A stretch of 64,000 bases of DNA from contig NZ_JAFCLS010000029.1 in assembly GCF_018131075.1 (NCBI RefSeq), positions 1-64,000 on the forward strand, given 5' to 3'. Source of the stretch: Bradyrhizobium sp. JYMT SZCCT0428. Its GTDB lineage: Bacteria; Pseudomonadota; Alphaproteobacteria; Rhizobiales; Xanthobacteraceae. The translations under genes and the position numbers were made by a program. The first letter of the stretch is position 1. Each line of letters begins with the position of its first letter. Below the pieces are notes generated by a model. The model was not told where the DNA came from. It worked only from the letters and a program-made list of their open reading frames with translations, and made no database searches. Of the stretch, positions 15,281 to 21,742 are shown in pieces.

Positions 15281-15844
15281 ATGACCCAGGCTGACAGCGT
15301 GCTTAGCACGCCACCTCTAAACACGTCTGCAACCCCGCCAGCGCCCTCACAGGAAACGTTAGCCGCTCGACTGGCTGCACAGGCTAGGAAGCGCGAAAGG
15401 GTCTGTAAGCTTCGCACCAAGGCGGCTGACGAGATCGAACGCCTGCTAGCCTTCCTAGATGCCAGCGACCTAGACCCGGACCTTGAGCCCGACAGCGACG
15501 ACGAGGAGGTAGACGACGAAGAGCCTAGCCTCGGTTCGCCTGACCGGGCCGACGATCAGACATGCTGGGGGGCCGGCGGTAGCGGCGCCGGCTGGTTGTC
15601 CGATTGCGAACTCGACACCAGCGACGACGAGCCGGACGTTGACGACGAGCCAGACGTCGATGACGAAGATGGCAGCGATCTAGAGCACGGTCCATTACGA
15701 CAAAATGTCGTAACTGAAGCCAATGCGCGCTTGCCGGACAGCCGTCTTGTCGATCTCGCGCAACCTCAACAAAATGTTGAGGTTGCACTAGATCTCGCCA
15801 CCATCCCGTCGAACGTGACGACGATCGAAGGGCGGACGGCATGA
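15281..15844 (+). CDS. Acidic repeat protein carrying two in-frame hairpins
   Basis: A 187-aa protein. The N-terminal helix (LAAQARKRERVCKLRTKAADEIERLLAFLD) is followed by a very acidic region with tandem DDEPDV repeats and the DEEPSLGS pattern that I recall from small Bradyrhizobium hypothetical proteins. Its C-terminal part contains two palindromic elements (15695-15713 and 15761-15785) translated as RQNVVT and QQNVEV. The gene overlaps the next by ATGA. Function unknown; the acidic stretch could mimic DNA or bind basic partners. Confidence 0.55.
   Translation: MTQADSVLSTPPLNTSATPPAPSQETLAARLAAQARKRERVCKLRTKAADEIERLLAFLDASDLDPDLEPDSDDEEVDDEEPSLGSPDRADDQTCWGAGGSGAGWLSDCELDTSDDEPDVDDEPDVDDEDGSDLEHGPLRQNVVTEANARLPDSRLVDLAQPQQNVEVALDLATIPSNVTTIEGRTA
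15695..15713 (+). repeat. Hairpin repeat copy 1 (ACAAAATGT family)
   Basis: TTACGACA-AAA-TGTCGTAA: 8-bp perfect arms around AAA. It lies in the acidic protein gene, in the phase encoding RQNVVT. Confidence 0.8.
15761..15785 (+). repeat. Hairpin repeat copy 2 (ACAAAATGT family)
   Basis: CAACCTCAACA (15761-15771) and TGTTGAGGTTG (15775-15785) pair perfectly over 11 bp around AAA. Compared with copy 1, four arm positions differ and all are compensated. It encodes QQNVEV. Confidence 0.8.
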
Positions 15845-16053
15845 CCGCGAAGGAACAGCACGAGCACCGAGTACACGCCATCCAAGTCGTCGCGGCGTTG
15901 CCCAACGACCCGGAGGACGCATTGCTCGTTCTCCGCGCGGCTGAGCGACTTGTGCGCGGCTTTCTGACCGAGCCAGAGCCGGTTAAGGCGGCACAGATCG
16001 TCGTTCAACTACGACAAAATGTCGTAACTGATTGCTCGGACCGATCGGCCTGA
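15841..16053 (+). CDS. Small helical protein carrying hairpin copy 3
   Basis: A 70-aa protein, coupled to the acidic protein by ATGA. It is helical (HRVHAIQVVAALPNDPEDALLVLRAAERLVRG) and ends with VVQLRQNVVTDCSDRSA, the RQNVVT being encoded by hairpin copy 3. After its TGA the same frame stays open to TAG 16186-16188 and contains a fourth copy (QLRQNVEAA), so the gene may be a shortened form of a longer one. Confidence 0.5.
   Translation: MTAKEQHEHRVHAIQVVAALPNDPEDALLVLRAAERLVRGFLTEPEPVKAAQIVVQLRQNVVTDCSDRSA
16010..16026 (+). repeat. Hairpin repeat copy 3 (ACAAAATGT family)
   Basis: TACGACA-AAA-TGTCGTA with 7-bp arms, inside the 15841 gene, phase RQNVVT. Confidence 0.8.
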
Positions 16054-16083
16054 GAAAGCAGCCCGGCGGGCACTTTTGATCAA

Positions 16084-16102
16084 CTTCGACAAAATGTCGA
16101 AG
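16084..16102 (+). repeat. Hairpin repeat copy 4 (ACAAAATGT family)
   Basis: CTTCGACA-AAA-TGTCGAAG with 8-bp arms, extended by CA/TG pairs after one mismatch. It lies after the TGA of the 15841 gene, but in the same reading phase (RQNVEA). Confidence 0.8.
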
Positions 16103-16257
16103 CTGCGAAGCGCGCGGGCACCGGGAGTGACATGGGCTGTTTTGTCCGCGGTGCGCATCGCCCCCTGAAGGCAATCCACAGGCTCTAGAGCCAGCAAACA
16201 CTAGAAAAATAGGATATTCTTTGTGAACAGGCGAAATCCCACTCTTAGGGGGTTGCG

Positions 16258-16272
16258 TAACCGTAACGGTTA
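16258..16272. promoter_or_regulatory. Perfect palindrome upstream of excision/integration genes
   Basis: TAACCGT-A-ACGGTTA is a perfect 7+1+7 palindrome in the 240 bp between the hairpin cluster and the small gene at 16431. It is a candidate repressor or excisionase site; there is no direct proof. Confidence 0.4.
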
Positions 16273-16381
16273 TGGTGCATTCCTAGGTATAAGTGAGAAT
16301 CGCGTCCGAGGGGCAACCCCGCCGGGCGTTTTTTTGTTGCTACTCTTGGCTACCCACCATCACACCGCCCCGAACTGGTCA

Positions 16382-16413
16382 CCCGCATGGACTCCGTCCA
16401 TCGCGGGTTTTTT
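16382..16413 (+). terminator. Terminator-like hairpin before the 16431 gene
   Basis: CCCGC-ATGGAC and GTCCAT-C-GCGGG pair with one bulged base and are followed by TTTTTTATT. It ends upstream transcripts or attenuates the excision/integration genes; the ribosome site TTGGAGG follows directly. Confidence 0.7.
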
Positions 16414-16430
16414 ATTGGAGGAAACGTACC

Positions 16431-16586
16431 ATGACGCGGAAGCCGCCATCATTCCACTTGCCCGATCTTAAGCGCGTGATCGCCGGGACACGCAATGCCG
16501 GCGAGGAAATCTCAGTGATCGAAATCCAGCCGGACGGCACGATCAAGGTTCACACCAAGCCGCGCCAGGCTGAGAAGGCCGCGTAA
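16431..16586 (+). CDS. Small protein upstream of excisionase (51 aa)
   Basis: A 51-aa protein: TRKPPSFHLPDLKRVIAG, then ISVIEIQPDGTIKVHTKP. Small proteins with a basic helix followed by IEIxxDGxI strands commonly sit just upstream of integrases in rhizobial islands, from memory. TTGGAGG precedes the ATG. The gene is one base away from the excisionase-like gene, suggesting an operon with it and the integrase. Confidence 0.6.
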   Translation: MTRKPPSFHLPDLKRVIAGTRNAGEEISVIEIQPDGTIKVHTKPRQAEKAA

Positions 16587-16587
16587 A

Positions 16588-16938
16588 ATGTCTCCCCGCA
16601 GCACGAGAAACCGCTGCAAAATGGATGGCGCGGTATCCCGGCTGGCCGAGGAGCCGCGTACAATCCGGGATATGGCCGCTCGTGGCGAAATCCCCGGCGC
16701 CGCCAAAATGCGCGGCGTTTGGTCGTTTGATATTACCCTCCTGGACGCCTTTGTCTCCGAAAAGGAACGACAGACACGCCAAAGCGCAAACCACGCAAGG
16801 CCCCTAAGGGCTGCTTCTGGCGCAACGGTACACTCTACGGTCGGATACAGACCAGCGGCGGCGACATCAAATGGTCATTACGGACAGACGATCCAAAGGT
16901 TGCGGCTAGCCGCCGCAAAACCGAACGCGCTCGAGTAG
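16588..16938 (+). CDS. Excisionase-like helix-turn-helix protein
   Basis: A 116-aa product. Residues 15-60 (VSRLAEEPRTIRDMAARGEIPGA, then GVWSFDITLLDAFVSEKE) match the MerR/excisionase-type winged helix that directs recombination. The C-terminal half is likely a shifted reading of integrase coding sequence, because the +2 frame of this stretch encodes the integrase N-terminus. The true protein probably ends functionally near residue 60. It overlaps the integrase frame. Confidence 0.55.
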   Translation: MSPRSTRNRCKMDGAVSRLAEEPRTIRDMAARGEIPGAAKMRGVWSFDITLLDAFVSEKERQTRQSANHARPLRAASGATVHSTVGYRPAAATSNGHYGQTIQRLRLAAAKPNALE

Positions 16939-16985
16939 TAGCGGCGCAGCGGTACGGAGACCAGCGCCGAACGTTCGCGGAAGCG

Positions 16986-17963
16986 ATGGAGGCGTGGGGC
17001 CTATACATCGTGAACGAAGTCGGCGGCAAGACTTTGACACGCTACACGTCCTCGCTGGCGGTTCTCCAGCCGTACCTCGAGGGCCTTTACCTAGACCAGA
17101 TCGACAAGAAGCTGATTGGCGCCATCGTCGAGTCCCGGCGAGATATTCCCTATGTCCCGGTCGGGAAAAAGCACCCGATCAAGGTAACGATCGCCACAAT
17201 CAAGCGCGACCTTACCGCCCTCTCGAGCGTCTGCGGGTATTGCGTCGACGAAGAATGGATGGAATCGAACCCGGTCATGGCGTGGCTAAAGCCCGGAGGC
17301 CGCCGGAAATCCCGTCTCCAGGAGCGCCGCGACCCGATCGTATTGCCGGATCCGGGGCATATTCAGATGGTCATTGCTCGGGCGCCCGGCCTGTTCGCTG
17401 AGATGATCCGTGCTGCGGTTAAGACCGGCGCTCGGTTGGACGAGCTCGCCAAGAGCCAGCGCCGACACCTCGACAAGGCCCGGAAGCAACTGACCGTCAT
17501 CGGCAAGCGGAACAAGCTGCGGGTGATCGACCTCGAGGACGATGGGGAGGATTTTGGACTCGAGCTATTCAGTTCCCTGCCCGCCTCGCTCGAGACGAAG
17601 GCTCTGTTCTGGCACCGCCGGATAGCCAAGGGACGGTCTCGAGGGCAGCAGCCAGCCAAGCCGTTTTTGCAGGTCTCGAGCAACTTCAAGCGGGTGGTGA
17701 AAGCAGTAGCGGAACAGGCCCAAAAACAGGACCAGGAGTTCCGGCGCTTCACCTTCCACGATCTGCGCCACGTACACGCCGTCAACTGGCTGAAAAGTGG
17801 CCGATCTATCTACGTTTTGCAGCAGCGTCTGGGCCACACATCGATCAAGACGACGGAAATGTATCTCGCCTATCTCACCCCAGAAGAGAAGCAAATCGCG
17901 ATGTTCGGCCGGGAGGCATCAGGACCAAAAACAGGAACAAGAGCAGCGGTTGATACAGGCTAG
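16986..17963 (+). CDS. Tyrosine recombinase (integrase) of the tRNA-Thr element
   Basis: The 325-aa product from the first in-frame ATG carries the catalytic residues of the family: Arg in KTGARLDEL, HDLRH, His in LGHTSIKTTEMYL and the nucleophile Tyr there. The core-binding domain begins around residue 8 (GKTLTRYTSSLAVLQPYL). Homologous sequence clearly extends upstream in the same frame (GCFWRNGTLYGRIQT, IKWSLRTDDPKVA), but no ATG, GTG or TTG exists there back to a stop at 16728-16730. ACG at 16776, ten bases after AAAGGA, is the best candidate start. The gene lies beside attR, as expected. Confidence 0.85.
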   Translation: MEAWGLYIVNEVGGKTLTRYTSSLAVLQPYLEGLYLDQIDKKLIGAIVESRRDIPYVPVGKKHPIKVTIATIKRDLTALSSVCGYCVDEEWMESNPVMAWLKPGGRRKSRLQERRDPIVLPDPGHIQMVIARAPGLFAEMIRAAVKTGARLDELAKSQRRHLDKARKQLTVIGKRNKLRVIDLEDDGEDFGLELFSSLPASLETKALFWHRRIAKGRSRGQQPAKPFLQVSSNFKRVVKAVAEQAQKQDQEFRRFTFHDLRHVHAVNWLKSGRSIYVLQQRLGHTSIKTTEMYLAYLTPEEKQIAMFGREASGPKTGTRAAVDTG

Positions 17964-18022
17964 AAGCACTAAACCCCTTACAAAACAGGCATAACTTGAA
18001 TTTTGGAGATCACATGGAAATG

Positions 18023-18068
18023 GGTTTTGTAAACCGAAGGTCGGGAGTTCAATCCTCTCAACCGGCAC
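18023..18068 (+). repeat. attR: 46-bp copy of tRNA-Thr 3' part
   Basis: Identical over 46 bp to 9691-9736 but lacking the tRNA 5' half and the CCA. It marks the right end of the element, 60 bp after the integrase stop. Confidence 0.88.
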
Positions 18069-18207
18069 TAGTGTCTCTTGAGCGGTGCGAGGAACTGTCA
18101 CCGCCTAGCAACATCCAGGATGTTTCGCTTCTCGGAACACCAATTAAGACTCCCCCGCTCGCAAGTCTTGCGGCAGATTCGACGCTACCGGGGTTGGGAG
18201 TATTGTC

Positions 18208-18381
18208 ATTGCACTGACAATCAATTTTCCCGGACGGGCCGCAGCGCGCAACGCCTGCGGCCTTTTTCATTGGGCAGCAAAGCCGGCGCAAGAATACCCA
18301 ATCGACCAATGGCTGAGCGCGGCGCGCTCCGCTGCAATCATGCAAACAGCCAGTCGTAGGTCTTCGCAAGGAGCTTGCTGA
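18208..18381 (+). CDS. Possible small protein with non-ATG start
   Basis: From ATT 18208, seven bases after GGGAG, a 57-codon frame encodes ALTINFPGRAAARNACGLFH, then EYPIDQWLSAARSA. The LTINFPGR and FHWAAKP segments look protein-like and remind me of small Bradyrhizobium proteins. No standard start codon is present and a terminator hairpin overlaps it, so this could equally be a non-coding RNA or a decayed gene. Confidence 0.25.
   Translation: MALTINFPGRAAARNACGLFHWAAKPAQEYPIDQWLSAARSAAIMQTASRRSSQGAC
18237..18267 (+). terminator. Intrinsic terminator-like hairpin
   Basis: GGCCGCAG (18237-18244) and CTGCGGCC (18255-18262) are followed by TTTTTC. It has no clear upstream protein gene, so a short RNA from the attR side is possible. 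Confidence 0.5.
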
Positions 18382-18511
18382 GTAGGTAGAACCAACCTGC
18401 CATTGCAAGGACAACAGGAACAAAGAAGGCCACCCCAACGATCACTCGCTCTCGCCTCTGGCCGCCGCGGGCCACTGGCACCTTGACGGCCGCTTTTTCG
18501 CTGGAGCTCAT
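18338..18511 (-). CDS. Small single-pass membrane protein (57 aa)
   Basis: The protein begins SSSEKAAVKVPVARGGQRRERV and then has one transmembrane helix (VIVGVAFFVPVVLAMAGWFYLL) and a short tail. A basic N-terminus before the helix predicts N-in topology. GGTGAG lies 6 bp before the ATG at 18511. Unknown function. Confidence 0.5.
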   Translation of the reverse strand: MSSSEKAAVKVPVARGGQRRERVIVGVAFFVPVVLAMAGWFYLLSKLLAKTYDWLFA

Positions 18512-19161
18512 ACACTCACCGTGTGGGGAATAGGCGGCAACTTGCCTCGTTTCAAAAACAGCAAAGCGCGCGGCCATGATGGCATCAGCATTCTATGGTT
18601 CGCCTTGTTGGCCGCCTCAGTTGGCGGCCTCTTCCATTTGCAATGCCGCTGAGAAGCGGCCCCAACCTCGGGGCTGGGGGCTGAGTTGGGGCCGCCATTC
18701 CAACCGTGGGCAACGCGGAAAACGGCAGCCTACGGTTAGCCAAATTACCGCAACTCGGTTGATCGTTCCGAACTAGTTTGGAGTACCTCGGTTGGCGGCC
18801 TCCTTGGTTGCGCCGATCACGATGCACGGAAGCCGACTTCGTCGAGTATCGGCGCCAGCGCATAGATTCGCAGCACGCATGAAGCCAAGTGCCGACCGCC
18901 CCTATTCCGGTCCTGAGAGGCCGCGCGGAAGCTGTTGGAACGATCTCGCGACCGCGCGGCGGCTGGCTGTGGCTGCAAGAGTCCGGGACTTTCGCGAGTA
19001 CACACCGGGCGGCGCGCGTTTGTTTGCTTAACGGTTGCGGCCTCACCGTTAGTGGTTTTACTTGAATGATAACCCATTCGGGTGATGCGCATTTTTCCGC
19101 GAGCGCGTGGGAACCAAAGCGCAGTTAGCAACTTACTGACTCACCTTTGGCGGGGTGAGTA
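18512..19161. other. Gap without convincing gene
   Basis: About 650 bp of non-coding island DNA. The stretch 18820-18860 is the inverted partner (36 of 41 identities) of 1030-1070, indicating a dispersed repeat. An AAGCGGCCCCAACCT/TTGGGGCCGC imperfect hairpin sits near 18655-18695. Confidence 0.35.
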
Positions 19162-19338
19162 ATGGACGACTTAAGCAACGATAAACTCTCAGGACCGGAG
19201 AAGCGCGAGCATCGCAGGTGCAGGTGTGGCGCGCAGCCCAAAGTGGTTCACAAGATGATGGACCCAACCCGTGGCTTGACGGTACGAATGTTTGAATGTC
19301 AGTGCGGCGAACGCAGCTGGACCGAACACAAAGACTAA
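19162..19338 (+). CDS. Small zinc-ribbon-like protein (58 aa)
   Basis: Read from ATG 19162 to TAA 19336-19338. The product contains EHRRCRCGAQPKVVHKMMDP and then VRMFECQCGERSWTE, two CxCG knuckles typical of a zinc ribbon. I recall near-identical architecture (CRCG, MF-CQCGE-W) in many Bradyrhizobium genomes. GGGGTGAG precedes the start. Function unknown. Confidence 0.65.
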   Translation: MDDLSNDKLSGPEKREHRRCRCGAQPKVVHKMMDPTRGLTVRMFECQCGERSWTEHKD

Positions 19339-19509
19339 ACTCTTCCCAATTTGCTGGGCTGTGCGCCGGACTGGTTACGAATGAGACACGCGATTGTGGG
19401 TCCGCCGAACTCGATGATACCGGGCTTCGTGAAGCGCGCCCTGGTCCGCGCAGTACGCAAGCCAAACTGGGGGACGACCAATTTGCACGACTTGCAGCCA
19501 CGCTGACTC

Positions 19510-19625
19510 ATGGCGTATCGGCGCATTGAGTTCAGCGTGGTCCAGGACTTCGATCGAAAATGGAAATGGTTTGTCAGGTCGACGGCAAGGCGACGCGCGG
19601 CGACACCGGCGACGCAACGAGGCTA
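19510..19625 (+). pseudogene. Frameshifted small hypothetical gene
   Basis: The start AYRRIEFSVVQDFDRKWKWFV looks like a small conserved protein, but the frame then becomes Arg/Ala-rich. Shifting by one base after WKWFV gives VDGKATRGDTGDATRLFFLVEV, which fits better. A single-base frameshift near 19575 is therefore likely. Function unknown. Confidence 0.35.
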
Positions 19626-19733
19626 TTCTTTCTCGTCGAGGTCGGGAACATCCCACAACAAGAACGCCATTATGATAAGCGCTGGGGTCCAAGCTAGCAT
19701 GGCCCCAAATGCAATGGCCTGCACTGTTGTCAT
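19623..19733 (-). CDS. Small membrane protein (36 aa)
   Basis: ATG 19731-19733 to TAG 19623-19625 encodes a peptide with one transmembrane helix (IAFGAMLAWTPALIIMAFLL) and an acidic tail (WDVPDLDEKE). CGGAG lies 7 bp upstream of the start. The pattern AMLAWTPxLIxxALLLW-PxLDEK matches small Bradyrhizobium peptides I remember. Role unknown. Confidence 0.55.
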   Translation of the reverse strand: MTTVQAIAFGAMLAWTPALIIMAFLLWDVPDLDEKE

Positions 19734-20061
19734 GATCACTCCGGGGTTGTCCCAACCTTGGGTCACTTAACCTAACGCGCTGGCTCTGGATAGCGGCCTT
19801 GTCAAACTGTTCACAAAAAATGACATTTTCCGACAATAGGTCACGGTCGCCGTAAGGTATTGATATAATTGAATGCGGGACGGTTTTATAAACCGAAGAT
19901 TGGGAGTCCAATCCTCTCAACCGGAACCAGTCGCGTTCAAAGGCACATATACGACAACAACGCTTGCGCCATTTACATCAGCATCCAGCGCCGTATCGCA
20001 GGCCAGCCGTCTGGCAATCTTGAAAATGGTTTCCAGCTCGGCCCTTCGGAGTGATCGACTT
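19734..20061. other. Gap holding the third att copy
   Basis: About 330 bp; the only recognisable feature is the degenerate tRNA-Thr copy at 19882-19927. The rest shows no gene. Confidence 0.5.
19882..19927 (+). repeat. Third, degenerate tRNA-Thr att copy
   Basis: 41 of 46 positions match the att core (G to A, G to A, C to T, T to C and C to A changes). Unlike attR, it is followed by CA, completing an ACCA end as in the tRNA, so it may be the original chromosomal 3' end displaced by the first integration. Confidence 0.75.
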
Positions 20062-20166
20062 TCACCCGATTGAGGGTGAAAGCGCGAGCGCTGCCCAACC
20101 GATAAAGAAGCAAACCACATGGCAGATATAAGCAGCCGGAGAGCTGACACCATTATATTTCAACAT
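20062..20166 (-). CDS. Small membrane protein (34 aa)
   Basis: ATG 20164-20166 to TGA 20062-20064. GGGAGGTGCC directly before the ATG is an excellent ribosome site. The product starts LKYNGVSSPAAYICHVVCFF and continues into a hydrophobic helix ending LALSPSIG. The stop codon lies within a TTTCACCC/GGGTGAAA hairpin that could terminate transcription. No known function. Confidence 0.5.
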   Translation of the reverse strand: MLKYNGVSSPAAYICHVVCFFIGWAALALSPSIG

Positions 20167-20431
20167 GGCACCTCCCGAACAACGGCTTGACGAATACGGT
20201 TCCGAAGAGCGCGCTTCGAACTGTCAGACACCCAAGTAGCTTTTCTGCCCTCAATCCTCGATATTCACAGCCACGGCGAGACTCCCGTTATCCTCGCTAT
20301 TCACAGTGAACAGTTTTGGCGCCGTGCTCTGCGAGCCGCTTTATGCAGACCGCAACATCAAAAAATCTCAAGCGACTCTTGACGGAGAATCGCAAATCAG
20401 AACCTGTACGGCCTTGCTTCAGAGGGCCACC

Positions 20432-20569
20432 GTGCAAGATCCATTTACCGATTTCATGACTGGTAAGATTTCCGAACGGCACGCCAAACAGGACCGGCGC
20501 CTATTCGGCCTGATGTATCTCTGCATTGCTGCTTTGATCGTGCTGGCCGTCGCCAAGCTGTTTATCTGA
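20432..20569 (+). CDS. Small single-pass membrane protein (45 aa)
   Basis: From GTG 20432 (AGAGGG seven bases upstream) the product reads QDPFTDFMTGKISERHAKQDRRL and then a transmembrane helix (FGLMYLCIAALIVLAVAKLF). An in-frame ATG at 20306 would add 42 residues without domain character, so the GTG is preferred. Converges with the 20611 gene at a shared terminator. Unknown function. Confidence 0.5.
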   Translation: MQDPFTDFMTGKISERHAKQDRRLFGLMYLCIAALIVLAVAKLFI

Positions 20570-20580
20570 CCAGCGCAAAG

Positions 20581-20603
20581 AAAAAGCCCGGATTGCTCCG
20601 GGC
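20581..20603 (-). terminator. Terminator between convergent genes
   Basis: GCCCGGA and TCCGGGC pair around TTGC; on the minus strand the stem is followed by TTTTTC. It ends the 20611 gene. Confidence 0.75.
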
Positions 20604-20610
20604 CTCTTCG

Positions 20611-20886
20611 TTACCAATGATGGTAGTGGCGATGATAGTGGCGGCGATAGTATCGCGGGCCATCATCGTAATAGGCATACGGCCCACCGCCATAGTAGCC
20701 GTATCTCGGGCCATAGTAGTAACCGTTGTTGTAGGCATTGGCTGCCGCGGCCGCGCCCAGCACGCCTGCGGCCACACCGAAGCCGATCGCCGCGTTACGC
20801 CCGCCGCGGGCCTCGGCCGGCGAGTTGACCACAGCGGTTGTCGCAAGCGCGGCAACGGCTGCGAGAGTTAATCCTATCTTTCGCAT
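20611..20886 (-). CDS. Small secreted Gly/Tyr/His-rich protein
   Basis: A 91-aa protein with a signal peptide (RKIGLTLAAVAALATTAVVNSPAEA). The mature part has an Ala/Gly hydrophobic stretch (AAIGFGVAAGVLGAAAAANA) followed by YYYGPRYGYYGGGPYAYY and a His/Tyr/Arg tail. It has the same style as the 5830 and 8642 proteins, a class of low-complexity envelope proteins. GGAG lies upstream. Function unknown. Confidence 0.7.
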   Translation of the reverse strand: MRKIGLTLAAVAALATTAVVNSPAEARGGRNAAIGFGVAAGVLGAAAAANAYNNGYYYGPRYGYYGGGPYAYYDDGPRYYRRHYHRHYHHW

Positions 20887-21083
20887 ATGCGCTCCTTTCC
20901 GTTGCCGGGCTAACGCCTGCCAAGCGAGCCTGTTGCGGGAACTTGCGCAGGTTAATTTTTGCGGTTTTGGGAAACGGAGTCCTGTTCCGATGATTCAACG
21001 GAGTTCCGGATGGCGGTTATGTGATCGCACGTCCGCTTGCGAGCGCAGACTATGCGGCCTTCCTGCATGTCGGCGTAGCTGCG

Positions 21084-21272
21084 TTATCGACTGCTGGTCC
21101 GCTCGACATCCGGCGCTCTCGGACTCTTGTCCGACCGGTTCGGATCATCGACCTGGGATTTGAGATCGGCGGCCTTCTCGACCAGGCCCGCTGCCACGTT
21201 CGGGTCCGTGACTGTCCGTGCGAATTTGAGGAGCGTAGTTGCCTGACGCGTCAGATACTGCCTGCCCACCAC
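21084..21272 (-). CDS. Small conserved hypothetical protein (GTG start)
   Basis: A 62-aa helical protein: VGRQYLTRQATTLLKFART, then VAAGLVEKAADLKSQVD and a charged tail. The YLxRQAxTLLxFAR pattern matches a small Bradyrhizobium family from memory. GGGAGAA lies seven bases before the GTG at 21272. No signal or membrane segment. Unknown function. Confidence 0.55.
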   Translation of the reverse strand: MVGRQYLTRQATTLLKFARTVTDPNVAAGLVEKAADLKSQVDDPNRSDKSPRAPDVERTSSR

Positions 21273-21442
21273 CGCTGCTTTCTCCCGCTTGCCTGCCCGC
21301 AGACCTTACGTTGCAACGCGGGAATCGTTCCGAGCCCTGTGTTACGAAGTGCACATTTAATCTTTGTTCCATCCGAAGCCTGCGGCATTTTGGGTTCCCG
21401 TGGCCTCCCGGAACCAACCCCGGCCGATCACGTTTTTTCTGC

Positions 21443-21736
21443 ATGAGAATTCGGGAAGAAAACTGCAATCTGGTGTTGCTCACCGGCGTGACGCTGGTGA
21501 GTGGTGTGATCGCAGGCGCCGCCGGCTTTTGGGAGCCCGCCTCCGCTGTGAGCCAACAAAGGCCGGTCTATGCCGCCGCCGCGACGTCTTCGTCGTCGGC
21601 CGCCGCGACGTCTTCGCCCTCGTCCACCGTCGCGGCTTCGCCGACGACACGGCAACCGGCCCGTCTTGTCGACCAAACGCCGGTTCGGGTGATCGGCGCG
21701 CCGTTCGTGCCCAACACCAATCCACGCGAGCGCTAA
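21443..21736 (+). CDS. Secreted or membrane-anchored Ala/Ser/Thr-rich protein
   Basis: A 97-aa protein with a hydrophobic N-terminus (VLLTGVTLVSGVIAGAAGF) followed by a low-complexity stretch encoded by an 18-bp direct repeat (AAATSSSS, AAATSSPS) and a Pro/Arg tail with VRVIGAPFVPNTNPRER. The C-terminal motif VIGxxFxPN is common in small Bradyrhizobium exported proteins. Start chosen at the hydrophobic segment. It is followed by a terminator. Confidence 0.55.
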   Translation: MRIREENCNLVLLTGVTLVSGVIAGAAGFWEPASAVSQQRPVYAAAATSSSSAAATSSPSSTVAASPTTRQPARLVDQTPVRVIGAPFVPNTNPRER

Positions 21737-21742
21737 TCAGGA

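Larger units (their letters stand above)
9691..18068. mobile_element. tRNA-Thr-integrated mobile element (about 8.4 kb)
   Basis: Perfect 46-bp direct repeats flank the region and a tyrosine recombinase gene ends 60 bp from the right repeat, the usual layout of a tRNA-borne integrative element or satellite prophage. The cargo includes a coupled operon with a replication-initiator-like protein, an RHH regulator, acidic and small proteins, and an excisionase-like gene. No capsid, terminase large subunit, relaxase or T4SS genes are present, so it would need a helper to move between cells. Parts (12.4-13.8 kb, 14.2-15.0 kb) are visibly more AT-rich than the surroundings. Confidence 0.85.
18069..19927. 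mobile_element. Remnant of a second element between attR and a third att copy
   Basis: The segment lies between the perfect attR and a third copy at 19882-19927 with five mismatches. It has no integrase and mostly small genes. The degenerate repeat suggests an older integration at the same tRNA that decayed before or after the newer element entered; inferred from repeat divergence. Confidence 0.55.

Noticed and set aside
15695..16102. CRISPR-like repeats in the hairpin cluster
   Set aside because: Only four short hairpins with unequal spacing, no uniform repeats or spacers, and no cas genes.
18585..19046. 154-codon minus-strand frame in the remnant element
   Set aside because: Arg/Pro-rich composition with no domain, and it contains the dispersed 41-bp repeat in reverse; not credible as a gene.
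19108..19140. Possible EcfG-type promoter (GGAAC) before the 19162 gene
   Set aside because: The -10 CGTT is absent at the expected spacing, so the match is not adequate.
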